From: UBA4874 sp002399435 | GTDB lineage: Bacteria > Bacillota > Clostridia > Caldicoprobacterales > DTU083 | DNA: 24,276 nucleotides | NCBI GenBank assembly: GCA_036823195.1 | Contig: DAISGI010000037.1 | Coordinates: 1-24,276, forward strand | Reading direction: 5' to 3' | In this document: piece by piece, positions 15,160-23,206 of the stretch | Layout of the letters: each line of letters starts with the position of its first letter | How positions within the stretch are numbered: position 1 is the first letter of the stretch | Notes under the pieces: generated by a model | Databases searched by the model: none | What the model saw: only the letters and a program-made list of their open reading frames with translations | Told to the model about the DNA's origin: nothing | Position numbers and translations under genes: made by a program

Positions 15160-17073
15160 ATGAAGAGAAGACTGGTGTCCATTTTTCTGGTTGTATTTCT
15201 GCTTCTTTTGGCAGGATGCGGGAAGGGCACTGAGACCGGTGTGGTGGAGAAGTCCGCCAAGCCGACAAAGGCATCGGATCAGGCGGATGATAAGGCGAAG
15301 GACAAAAATGGAGGGAAAAAGGCAGAAAACCAGATTATCGTGGGGAATACTACGGAAATGTCCGGTGACTGGATTCCCTATTGGCAGAACAACGCAGCAG
15401 ACAAGGATGTCTATGATATGATTACCGGTCAGGGTACGGTGGAGACCACCAAGGACGGGAAGTTTGTCATCAATGATACGGTTGTGAAAAACCATGATAT
15501 CAAGAAAAATGAAGATGGATCCAAAACTTATGTCTGGACCATCAAAGATGGCCTGGTATATGACGACGGATCTCCCATAACCGCCAAGGATTATGTGGCG
15601 TCTTACCTGCTCTGGTCTTCCCCTCAGGTCGGGGATGCTGGCGCGAACAACTCCTATGGATATTATCTGAAAGGATGGAAAGACTTTTCAGGCGGAAAAT
15701 CCAAGGTGTTTTCCGGTGTCCGGCTCACCGGTGAGAAAACCTTTGAAGTCACCCTCTCCGCAGACGAGCTTCCTTACTTCTACGAGCTGGATGCAGCGGC
15801 TGCTGCCCCGACGAAGCTGTCCTTCTGGACAGACGATCAGGTGGACATCAAGGACGACGGCGAAGGATGCTATTTTAGCGACAACTTTACAACGGATGCC
15901 TATAAGGAGAAATTCAATCAGGCAAGAAGGGCGATCCCCCGTCCTTCCACTGGACCTTATGTCCTGAAAAGTTATGATGAATCCTCCAAGACAGCGGTGC
16001 TGGAAATCAATGATAAATTTCCTGGAGACCGTAAAGGGCAGAAGCCTTCCATTCAAAAAGTCATTATGAAGAAAGTAAATGAGGATACCCAGTTTGATGA
16101 GCTGTCCACCCACGCTGTAGATCTGTTGGTTCAAGCGGCAAGCGGGGACGATATCAATGCCGGGCTGGATCTGGTCCAAAAAGGCGGATTTGCTTATACG
16201 AAGTATCCCCGTTCCGGCTACGGCATGATTCAGTTTGCCTGCGATTCTGGTCCAACCCAGTTTGTGGAGGTTCGTCAGGCTCTTGCACACCTGCTGGATC
16301 GGAATGATTTTGCCAATTCCTTTACCGGCGGCTTTGGCTCTGTGGTAAATGGCCCTTATGGGGAGTCCATGTGGTTTTATCAGGAAACCAAGGCGGAGCT
16401 GAACGAGAAGCTGGATCAGTACGCCTATAGCCTGGATAAGGCAAAGGAGCTTCTGGAGAAAGGCGGATGGGTCTATGACGAAAAGGGCAATAAGTATCAG
16501 TCCGGCATCCGCTACAAGAAGATGGACGACGGCAGCCTTATGCCTCTGGTCATTAATTGGGCTTCTTCCGAGAAAAATGAGGTTTCCGAGATGCTGGTGG
16601 TAAAACTGATGAAAAATCCGGATGTGGCGGCGGCAGGAATGGAAATCAAACAGACCGTGATGACCTTCTCGGAGCTGCTGAACTGGCTTTACCGGGACGG
16701 TTCGGAGGATGCAAAATATGCGGTTCCCACCTATCAGATGTTTAACCTGGCATCCGGCTTTACTCCGGCATATGATCTTATGACCCAATACACGATCGAT
16801 CCCAAGTTCCTGGAACAAGGCACCAATACCAACTTCATCAAGGATGAAAAGCTTGCCAAGCTGGCAAAGGACATGGTGAAGGTGGATCCGGATGACAAGG
16901 AGACATACAAAAAGAACTTTGTGGCCTTTATTGAAAGATGGAATGAACTGCTGCCGGATATCCCGCTGTACTCCAATATTTATCATGACTTCTATGCTGA
17001 GAAACTGAAGGATTACGAAAAGAACGACTTGATGTCCCTGGGGGATGCCCTGCTCTATGCCCACGTGGAATAA
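15160..17073 (+). CDS. oppA: Peptide ABC transporter substrate-binding lipoprotein (OppA/DppA, SBP family 5)
   Basis: Extracytoplasmic peptide-binding lipoprotein of 637 aa, longer than the usual 500-560. ATG 15160 follows AAGGGAGG; an in-frame ATG at 15136 lies before that site. The signal peptide ends LLLAGC (lipidated Cys22), followed by a Lys/Asp-rich linker. Family-5 features include TYVWTIKDGLVYDDGSPITAKDYVAS and VEVRQALAHLLDRNDFA. It is the first gene of oppA-B-C-D-F and should capture oligopeptides for the OppBC channel. Whether it is oligo- or dipeptide specific cannot be told. A strong hairpin separates it from oppB, which usually allows more binding protein than permease to be made. 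Confidence 0.88.
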   Translation: MKRRLVSIFLVVFLLLLAGCGKGTETGVVEKSAKPTKASDQADDKAKDKNGGKKAENQIIVGNTTEMSGDWIPYWQNNAADKDVYDMITGQGTVETTKDGKFVINDTVVKNHDIKKNEDGSKTYVWTIKDGLVYDDGSPITAKDYVASYLLWSSPQVGDAGANNSYGYYLKGWKDFSGGKSKVFSGVRLTGEKTFEVTLSADELPYFYELDAAAAAPTKLSFWTDDQVDIKDDGEGCYFSDNFTTDAYKEKFNQARRAIPRPSTGPYVLKSYDESSKTAVLEINDKFPGDRKGQKPSIQKVIMKKVNEDTQFDELSTHAVDLLVQAASGDDINAGLDLVQKGGFAYTKYPRSGYGMIQFACDSGPTQFVEVRQALAHLLDRNDFANSFTGGFGSVVNGPYGESMWFYQETKAELNEKLDQYAYSLDKAKELLEKGGWVYDEKGNKYQSGIRYKKMDDGSLMPLVINWASSEKNEVSEMLVVKLMKNPDVAAAGMEIKQTVMTFSELLNWLYRDGSEDAKYAVPTYQMFNLASGFTPAYDLMTQYTIDPKFLEQGTNTNFIKDEKLAKLAKDMVKVDPDDKETYKKNFVAFIERWNELLPDIPLYSNIYHDFYAEKLKDYEKNDLMSLGDALLYAHVE

Positions 17074-17109
17074 GGATTGGCAGACAGGTATTTATCTTCC
17101 ATAGTCGCT

Positions 17110-17143
17110 GGAAATAGGGTATTGGCAGCAATACCCTATTTCC
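17110..17143 (+). terminator. Intercistronic hairpin between oppA and oppB (attenuator or mRNA-stabilising)
   Basis: A perfect 15-bp stem (17110-17124 with 17129-17143) with loop GCAG lies 36 bp after oppA. Only a short T-run (17152-17156) follows, some bases away, so it is likely a partial terminator or a 3' stabiliser of oppA mRNA. Confidence 0.7.
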
Positions 17144-17225
17144 AATATTCATTTTTCGATTCGACTTGAGTTTCTGTTGGAAAGAATCGTTTCAGAATCA
17201 TCGAATTAGAAGGAAGTGATTTGCA

Positions 17226-18212
17226 GTGGGCAAGTATGTTGTAAAAAGAGTCCTGTATATGATATTTGTTTTCTTCATTATGTCCTTTGTTCTGTTTTCC
17301 CTGTATAATATGATTCCCGGGGATCCTGCCCGAAGCCAGCTGGAAGCGGTGAAGAGCAAGTTGAAACCGAATGAATATCAGGCTCGGTATGAAAAGCTGC
17401 GGGCGGATATGGGACTGGATGATCCCATTCCGATTCGATATGTAAAATGGATGGGCAATATTCTGCAGGGTGACTTCGGTAAATCCTTTATGTACCGGCG
17501 CCCGGTACTGGAAGTGGTGAAGCAGCCGCTGAAGAATACCATATTCATCAATGTATTTTCCGTCATCCTTGCACTGGCCATTACCATTCCTCTGGGAATT
17601 CATTGCGCAGTGAAACGGAATTCCCTGTTTGATAAGGTCGTACAGGTACTGACCATCGTCGGATACAGTATCCCGGTCTTTATTATCAGCCTTTTGTTCA
17701 TTTTCCTGTTTGCCGTTGTTCTGCACTGGTTCCCGGTCAGTGGGATGAGCACGGCAGATCTTAAGGGAACGCCGGTTCAGTTGTTTCTGGACAGGCTGTG
17801 GCATCTGGCTTTGCCCCTGGCGGTGATGACCGTCGGCTCATTGGGAGGGATGACAAGGTATGTCCGCGCTGCCATGTCGGATGCCCTGAGCATGGATTAC
17901 ATCAAGACGGCAAGGGCCAAGGGCCTGAAGGAGAAGGTCGTCATTTACTCCCACGCATGGAGGAACGCCCTGCTTCCCGTTATCACATTGATTATCGGGT
18001 GGTTTCTCAGCATTTTTTCCGGTTCCCTGGTGGTGGAAACCATGTTCAACTGGAACGGGATGGGCAAGTTCTATATGGATTCCCTGAACAATCAGGATTA
18101 TAATGTGGCGCTGGCCATTCAGATGTTTTATATTGTTGTTTCACTCGTAGGCTATCTGATCACGGACCTGAGCTACGGATTGGTTGATCCAAGGGTCCGG
18201 GTGAATCAGTAA
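17226..18212 (+). CDS. oppB: Peptide ABC transporter permease OppB
   Basis: Inner-membrane permease of 328 aa with six predicted helices. It starts at GTG 17226 behind AGAAGGAAGTGAT. The N-terminus KYVVKRVLYMIFVFFIMSFVLF is the first helix. The segment NMIPGDPAR and the pattern KYxxRRVLYMIF-like start are typical of DppB/OppB. The EAA coupling loop is seen around DYIKTARAKGLKEKVVIYSHAWRN. The C-terminus ends in DLSYGLVDPRVRV, the standard OppB ending. It pairs with the unusual OppC encoded 16 bp downstream. Confidence 0.93.
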   Translation: MGKYVVKRVLYMIFVFFIMSFVLFSLYNMIPGDPARSQLEAVKSKLKPNEYQARYEKLRADMGLDDPIPIRYVKWMGNILQGDFGKSFMYRRPVLEVVKQPLKNTIFINVFSVILALAITIPLGIHCAVKRNSLFDKVVQVLTIVGYSIPVFIISLLFIFLFAVVLHWFPVSGMSTADLKGTPVQLFLDRLWHLALPLAVMTVGSLGGMTRYVRAAMSDALSMDYIKTARAKGLKEKVVIYSHAWRNALLPVITLIIGWFLSIFSGSLVVETMFNWNGMGKFYMDSLNNQDYNVALAIQMFYIVVSLVGYLITDLSYGLVDPRVRVNQ

Positions 18213-18228
18213 TGGGAGGTATTGCAAG

Positions 18229-20064
18229 ATGAGCATAAATGTAAATGGTGAAACGAGAAAGAAAAAGCCCGGTTTCCTGCGCCTCCTGTTTGCAAAGCTG
18301 TTTCAGGGGAAAAAGAAAATGTCCATATTGGAAGAGGAGCAGCTGCAGAGCCCGTTTCGAACGGTTCTCAACAACTTCCGGGACAATAAGGTTTCCATGT
18401 CCGCACTGATTGTTTTTTTAATGATCTTTGCTGTTGCTCTGGTTGCTCCCTATTTTCTTCCCCTGGATCTGTCCTATTCGGATACCAGTCAGCAAAATCT
18501 GCCTTCCGGCAGGAACATGATGAGTTACCCGAAAGGATTGGATGGAAAGGTATCGGTGATATCCATCGGCCCCTCCTTTTCAGTCGGGGCATCCACGGAA
18601 GGCAAGCTTTTTATCTGGGGGAAAACCCGGATCACCAGTAAGATTGATGTAAAATATGTTCCGGCCAACATGGGAAAGATTGTAAGCCTTGTCGCCGGGT
18701 ACGATCATATTCTGGCATTGAACGATCAGGGAAAGCTTTTTGCCTGGGGTAATGACAGGCAGGGACAAGCACAGATTCCATCCGAGGTGAAGCAGCTGGA
18801 CGGCATCCGGGAAATCAAGGCAGGACACCAAAGCTCCGTGGTATTGTCCGAGGATGGGACCAGTATCTTTTTTGGAAATAGCATGAATAACGACTACAAT
18901 GCCTTTCACCCGTATCAGGGCCAGCTGGCTCAGGTGGAGCTGACCTCCGATGCTGTCCTGGGAAGGACGAAGGATGGGAAAGCCGTGTATCTGGGTTCCA
19001 TGAAGAACGGATATTCCAAAATACCGGAGAATATGGGCAATGTCACGGATATTGCCGCCACTTCTTCCACCATGGCTGCGGTCAACGATCAGGGGAAAGT
19101 GTTTGTATGGGGCAATATTTCACAGAAGTGGAAGGAAAATCAGGTTCCAAAAACAAAAAGCAAAATTGTCGCCATTCACGGCGGTAAAAACCATTACACC
19201 GCGGTTACCGAAGACGGGGAAGTAGTCGCGTGGGGAGCGAATCAGTACCATCAGGCAGCAGTGCCGAAGTCCCTTCAGGGAACAAAGGTATCCGCGGTTT
19301 ATACCGGATTCTTTCAAAATTATGCCATTACCAAAGACGGCAGCATCAAAACCTGGGGATTGAAAGGATACCCGCTTGGTTCCGATGAAATGGGAAGGGA
19401 TATCCTTACAAGATTGGTAAACGGCGGGCGCATGTCCATGATGGTAGGCGGTGTGGCGGTTATCATTTCCACCATTATCGGCGTTCTTATCGGGAGTATA
19501 TCCGGCTATTTCGGAGGAAGGATCGATATCGTCCTGCAGCGGATCACAGAGATGATCGTATCGCTGCCATTCCTGCCCTTCGTTATGATTCTGTCCGCAT
19601 TGATCGGGAACTCCATGGGTTCCAATCAAAAGGTGTGGCTCATTATGGTGATACTGGGTCTTTTATCCTGGCCTGGCTTGGCCCGGCTGGTGCGCGCACA
19701 GGTATTTTCCGTGAGGGAACAGGAGTATGTGGTCGCCGCCCGGTCGGTGGGAGTGAAGAAAAGAAATATTGTATTTCGCCACATTCTTCCAAATGTCATA
19801 TCCGTCATACTGGTTTCGGCAACCCTTGATTTTGCCACCTGTATGCTCACCGAAGCAACGTTGTCCTTTCTGGGATTTGGGGTTCCGGCCCCTCAGCCGA
19901 CATGGGGGAATATGTTGTTTGGTGCCAACAGCAGCATTGTGATACAGAATTATTGGTGGAGATGGGTGTATGCCTCCATTGTGCTGGGGGTATGCGTGAT
20001 CTGCATAAATCTGATCGGCGATGGTTTGAGAGATGCCATTGATCCGAAATCTCAGGAAAGGTAG
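18229..20064 (+). CDS. oppC: Peptide ABC transporter permease OppC with an inserted RCC1-like beta-propeller
   Basis: Permease of 611 aa, about twice the family's normal ~300. The N-terminal OppC part (Lys-rich cytosolic start, then QSPFRTVLNNFRDNKVSMSAL and helix 1 at 57-77) is normal. The core from residue ~380 (YPLGSDEMGRDILTRLVNGGR onward, five more helices, EAA loop near EYVVAARSVGVKKRNIVFRHIL, ending GDGLRDAIDP) is also normal. Between them, residues ~105-379 hold seven RCC1-like repeats. Topology puts this insert outside the membrane, beside OppA. Start ATG 18229 follows TGGGAGG. The reading frame is continuous on both sides, so this is a real fusion, not an assembly join inside a gene. 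The propeller's role is unknown. Confidence 0.93.
   Translation: MSINVNGETRKKKPGFLRLLFAKLFQGKKKMSILEEEQLQSPFRTVLNNFRDNKVSMSALIVFLMIFAVALVAPYFLPLDLSYSDTSQQNLPSGRNMMSYPKGLDGKVSVISIGPSFSVGASTEGKLFIWGKTRITSKIDVKYVPANMGKIVSLVAGYDHILALNDQGKLFAWGNDRQGQAQIPSEVKQLDGIREIKAGHQSSVVLSEDGTSIFFGNSMNNDYNAFHPYQGQLAQVELTSDAVLGRTKDGKAVYLGSMKNGYSKIPENMGNVTDIAATSSTMAAVNDQGKVFVWGNISQKWKENQVPKTKSKIVAIHGGKNHYTAVTEDGEVVAWGANQYHQAAVPKSLQGTKVSAVYTGFFQNYAITKDGSIKTWGLKGYPLGSDEMGRDILTRLVNGGRMSMMVGGVAVIISTIIGVLIGSISGYFGGRIDIVLQRITEMIVSLPFLPFVMILSALIGNSMGSNQKVWLIMVILGLLSWPGLARLVRAQVFSVREQEYVVAARSVGVKKRNIVFRHILPNVISVILVSATLDFATCMLTEATLSFLGFGVPAPQPTWGNMLFGANSSIVIQNYWWRWVYASIVLGVCVICINLIGDGLRDAIDPKSQER
18541..19365 (+). repeat. 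Seven RCC1-like repeats within oppC (predicted seven-bladed propeller)
   Basis: Repeats of 39-42 residues start near residues 107, 149, 191, 231, 270, 311 and 351 of the protein. Each follows the pattern (V/I)xxIxxGxxxxxAxxxDGKxxxWG, for example LVAGYDHILALNDQGKLFAWG and IHGGKNHYTAVTEDGEVVAWG. Repeats 3 and 4 are the most diverged (FFG and YLG in place of WG). The count of seven equals the blade number of RCC1 propellers. Confidence 0.88.
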
Positions 20065-20075
20065 GGGGCAGACAA

Positions 20076-21068
20076 ATGGCGTTATTGGAAGTAAAGAATC
20101 TGCATACGTATTTTAGGACAAAACGCGGAATCGTCAAGGCAGTAAACGGCGTTTCCTATTCCGTGGAACCCGGCCGGACCCTGGGAATTGTCGGGGAGAG
20201 CGGCAGCGGGAAAAGCGTTTCCGCCATGAGCATTATCAAACTGCTGGACGGCAACGGGTATATCGACAGCGGGGAAATCCTGTTCGAAGGCAGGGATCTG
20301 GTGAAGGTGCCGGTGAATCAGATGTCCGGAATTCGTGGGAATGACGTATCCGTCATATTCCAGGAACCCATGACATCCCTGAATCCTGTGTTTACTGTGG
20401 AAAGACAGGTGGGGGAGCCATTTATGATCCATCAGGGGCTGACGAAAAAGCAGGCGGCCCGAAAGGTGATCGAGGAATTATCGCTGGTAAAGATACCAAA
20501 TCCGGAAACAGTGACAAAGCAATATCCCCATCAGCTTTCAGGAGGCATGCGGCAGAGGGTGATGATTGCCATGGCCCTGGCCTGCCGGCCCAAACTGCTG
20601 ATTGCGGATGAACCGACCACTGCACTGGACGTAACCATACAGGCGCAGATATTGAAACTGATGAATGAGCTGAAAAGTGAGATTGACACCTCCATTCTTT
20701 TCATTACCCATGATCTGGGTGTGATCTGTGAAATGGCGGATGATGTGGCGGTGATGTATTGCGGGGAAGTGGTGGAGTATGCTTCTGCACGGACCATTTT
20801 TTCAAAGGCACCGCATTATTCTCACCCCTATACGGAGGGACTGATGTTTTCCATTCCAAGACTGGATATGCCGGTGGGTACCAGGCTGGAGGCCATACCG
20901 GGATCCGTACCCCATCCTCTGGATCTTCCAAAAGGCTGTAAGTTTGCGCCCAGATGCAAATATGCCACCGACCGGTGCAGGGAAAAGCCACCGGAGCTGT
21001 CGGAAGTGGAACCGGGGCATACGGTGCGCTGTTACTATCCCGATATGGAGGTGAGAATCAATGGATAA
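20076..21068 (+). CDS. oppD: Peptide ABC transporter ATP-binding protein OppD
   Basis: ATPase of 330 aa. It has Walker A GESGSGKSV (40-48), QEPMTSLNP Q-loop region, signature LSGGMRQRVMIAMALA, Walker B LLIADEPTTALD and H-loop ITHDLGV. The oligopeptide-transporter C-terminal domain has four Cys in GCKFAPRCKYATDRC...VRC, a pattern that in some Dpp/Opp ATPases binds an iron-sulfur cluster. ATG 20076 lies 11 bp after oppC, with AGGGGGC ahead. Its end overlaps the oppF start by 8 nt. Unlike OppC and OppF it has the standard length and no insertion. Confidence 0.94.
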   Translation: MALLEVKNLHTYFRTKRGIVKAVNGVSYSVEPGRTLGIVGESGSGKSVSAMSIIKLLDGNGYIDSGEILFEGRDLVKVPVNQMSGIRGNDVSVIFQEPMTSLNPVFTVERQVGEPFMIHQGLTKKQAARKVIEELSLVKIPNPETVTKQYPHQLSGGMRQRVMIAMALACRPKLLIADEPTTALDVTIQAQILKLMNELKSEIDTSILFITHDLGVICEMADDVAVMYCGEVVEYASARTIFSKAPHYSHPYTEGLMFSIPRLDMPVGTRLEAIPGSVPHPLDLPKGCKFAPRCKYATDRCREKPPELSEVEPGHTVRCYYPDMEVRING

Positions 21069-22871
21069 GACAAGGGAGAAGGCAAAGGATACAACAAAGG
21101 ATATGACAAAGGATACAACAAAGAATATGACAAAGGATANNNNNNNNNNNNNNNNNNNNNNNNNNNNNNNNNNNNNNNNNNNNNNNNNNNNNNNNNNNNN
21201 NNNNNNNNNNNNNNNNNNNNNNNNNNNNNNNNNNNNNNNAAGGATACAACAAAGGATATGACAAAGGATACAACAAAGAATATGACAAAGGATACAACAA
21301 AGAATATGACAAAGGATAAGAAGGATCGAAAGGTTTTACTGAGAATTGAACATCTGAAGCAGTATTTTCCGGTCAAAAAGTCCAGTGTATTTTCTACAGA
21401 ACGGCTGTATGTCCGGGCAAATGACGATATATCCCTTTCTATTTATGAAGGGGAAACCTTTGGCCTTGTCGGGGAAAGCGGATGCGGAAAGTCCACGCTG
21501 GGCCGTTCCCTGCTTCAGCTGTATCAGCAGACCGACGGACGCACCATATACTATGGGCGGGATGTGGATGAGCTGGCGCCTAAATACGTTATGCATATTC
21601 TGAGTCATCTGCCGGAAGAGCGCAGGAAGCTGGAAGGGCAAAAGAAAAAGGAAGCAGAGGCAGAGAAGCATTATGAGTCCTTGCCGGATGGTAAGGAGAA
21701 GCAGGAATCCTGGCTTGGTTACCGGAATGCCCAAAAGGCAGCAAGGGATACCTTTCTGGACATTGTACAGCTCATCGGCGGTTTCTTTGTGGCGGAAGAT
21801 TTGACGCCGATATCGGAGATTCTGGTGAAGGAGTATCAGGAAGGCGTTGCGGTGCGCAGACTGAAGGACCGGATCAATATGGACCGGCTGGAGCTGGCCG
21901 GACTGGAATCCACATTAACGGATAAGGGGAAAAGCGAAGCGGAAATCCGGAAGGATACGGCGGACAGCCGGAAGGCCATTGAACAAAAGGAAAGCAAGCT
22001 GGTAAAGAAAGAAGCGGCATTGCAGGAGGTACGGGATCGGATTTATAAAATGTTGGAACCGTACCGTTCCCATCCGGATTTTGAGAAATACGAAGCTTAC
22101 AGGGACAAGGGAATCAACCTGACAAAACTAACGGAGGAGGAGATGCGGACACTTCGGAAGGATTTACAGCTGATCTTCCAGGATCCTTATTCCTCCCTGA
22201 ATCCCAGGATGACAGTGGGGCAGATTATAACAGAAGGCCTGCTGGCTCATAAGATGTTTCACAGAAATGATAAAAAGCTGCAGGGTTATGTGATGGATAC
22301 CATGGAGAAATGCGGGCTGGCTCCCTATTTCATTCATCGTTATCCCCATCAGTTTTCCGGCGGTCAGAGACAGCGTATCGGCATTGCCCGGTCCGTCGCC
22401 CTGAATCCGAAATTCATTGTATGTGATGAAGCCGTATCTGCGCTGGATGTATCCATACAATCCCAGATTATCAACCTGCTTCTTGATCTGAAAGAGAAGC
22501 ACAATCTGACCTATCTGTTTATCTCCCATGATCTCAGCGTCATCAAGTATATCAGTGATCGGGTCGGGGTGATGTATCTGGGCAATATTGTTGAACTGGC
22601 GGAAACGAAGGAACTATATGATGCGCCCATGCATCCCTATACGGAAGCGCTGCTTTCTGCCATCCCAACCACGGATATAGAAGATAAAAAGAAAGATGTT
22701 ATTCTGGAAGGAGATATACCAAGTCCCATTCATCCCCCGGCAGGCTGTAAATTTCATACCCGATGCCGGTATGCAACAGAAATTTGCAGCAAAAGGGTAC
22801 CTGAAATGAAAGAAGCAAGGCCAGGCCATTTTGTGGCGTGCCATCACCGTCTGAATCAGGGAAATGGATGA
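21061..22871 (+). CDS. oppF: Peptide ABC transporter ATP-binding protein OppF with N-terminal repeats and internal helical insertion (contains assembly gap)
   Basis: ATPase partner of OppD. ATG 21061 overlaps the oppD stop and has GGAGGTGA 6 bp upstream, so this start is well supported. It begins MDKTREKAK and enters tetrapeptide repeats DTTK/DMTK/NMTK. A gap of 100 N (21140-21239) interrupts them, and the same repeats continue after it up to DKKDRK. The frames on the two sides differ if the gap is taken literally, which is expected for an arbitrary 100-N placeholder. Standard OppF follows: RIEHLKQYFPVKK, Walker A GESGCGKST (21471-21497), Q-loop IFQDPYSSLNPRMTV, signature FSGGQRQRIGIARS, Walker B FIVCDEAVSALD, ISHDLSV and the Cys-rich C-terminus. 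About 190 extra, mostly charged residues (21573-22133) lie between Walker A and the Q-loop. Confidence 0.85.
21085..21319 (+). repeat. 12-bp coding tandem repeat (DTTK/DMTK/NMTK) interrupted by a gap
   Basis: Units GATACAACAAAG, GATATGACAAAG and AATATGACAAAG alternate on both sides of the N run. Four units lie before the gap and six after it, each four codons long. Copy number across the gap is unknown. Confidence 0.9.
21140..21239. other. Assembly gap of 100 N
   Basis: Exactly 100 N, the usual placeholder for unknown length. Identical repeats on both sides show that the 12-bp tandem array caused the break. Confidence 0.97.
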
Positions 22872-22960
22872 GGAATAAGTGGATCCCGCATTTTTATCCG
22901 ATTGAACTGTTCGGCAGAATCCATTGGAATGAGAGGGAGTAAGGCGGTTTCGATGTCGAT

Positions 22961-23170
22961 ATGATTTTACAGAGTAAATTGGACCGGGCCATGGAATGGC
23001 TGAAGGATCAAAGCAAAAAGCCGGACGGCAGGAAGGAAGGAAAAGAAGAACGGGAAGAAAACACCCTTCTGGAAAAGAAGGATGTTTCTGCTCTGATCCT
23101 TTCCGCCCTGTGTGTATTCGGGCCGATTCTGCTGGTGCTTCTGGCAATCGCGCTGTGGGCTTATCGATAA
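22961..23170 (+). CDS. Small single-pass membrane protein, unknown function
   Basis: I do not recognise this 69-aa protein. The first ~45 residues are highly charged and likely helical (LDRAMEWLKDQSKKP, then Lys/Glu-rich). A single hydrophobic segment follows near the C-terminus (ALILSALCVFGPILLVLLAIALWAY) and only Arg follows it. It starts 89 bp after oppF, same strand; the ribosome site is weak (GAGGGAG lies ~21 bp upstream), so the start is uncertain. It could be an accessory subunit of the peptide transporter or an unrelated small protein. Composition and the clear membrane segment favour a real gene. Confidence 0.55.
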   Translation: MILQSKLDRAMEWLKDQSKKPDGRKEGKEEREENTLLEKKDVSALILSALCVFGPILLVLLAIALWAYR

Positions 23171-23206
23171 GATAAGGGCTGCAGGATGGGAAAGCTGCGG
23201 CCGACG

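Noticed and set aside
15688..17064. 458-codon open frame on the minus strand opposite oppA
   Set aside because: Antisense shadow of a clear lipoprotein gene, with His/Gln/Ile-rich translation typical of reverse-strand reading.
21085..21319. CRISPR array
   Set aside because: The repeats are 12-bp contiguous coding units with no spacers; no cas genes are present.
21035..21376. Minus-strand repetitive peptide (YPLSY/LLYPL units)
   Set aside because: It is the reverse reading of the 12-bp oppF array, crosses the N gap and has no start signal.
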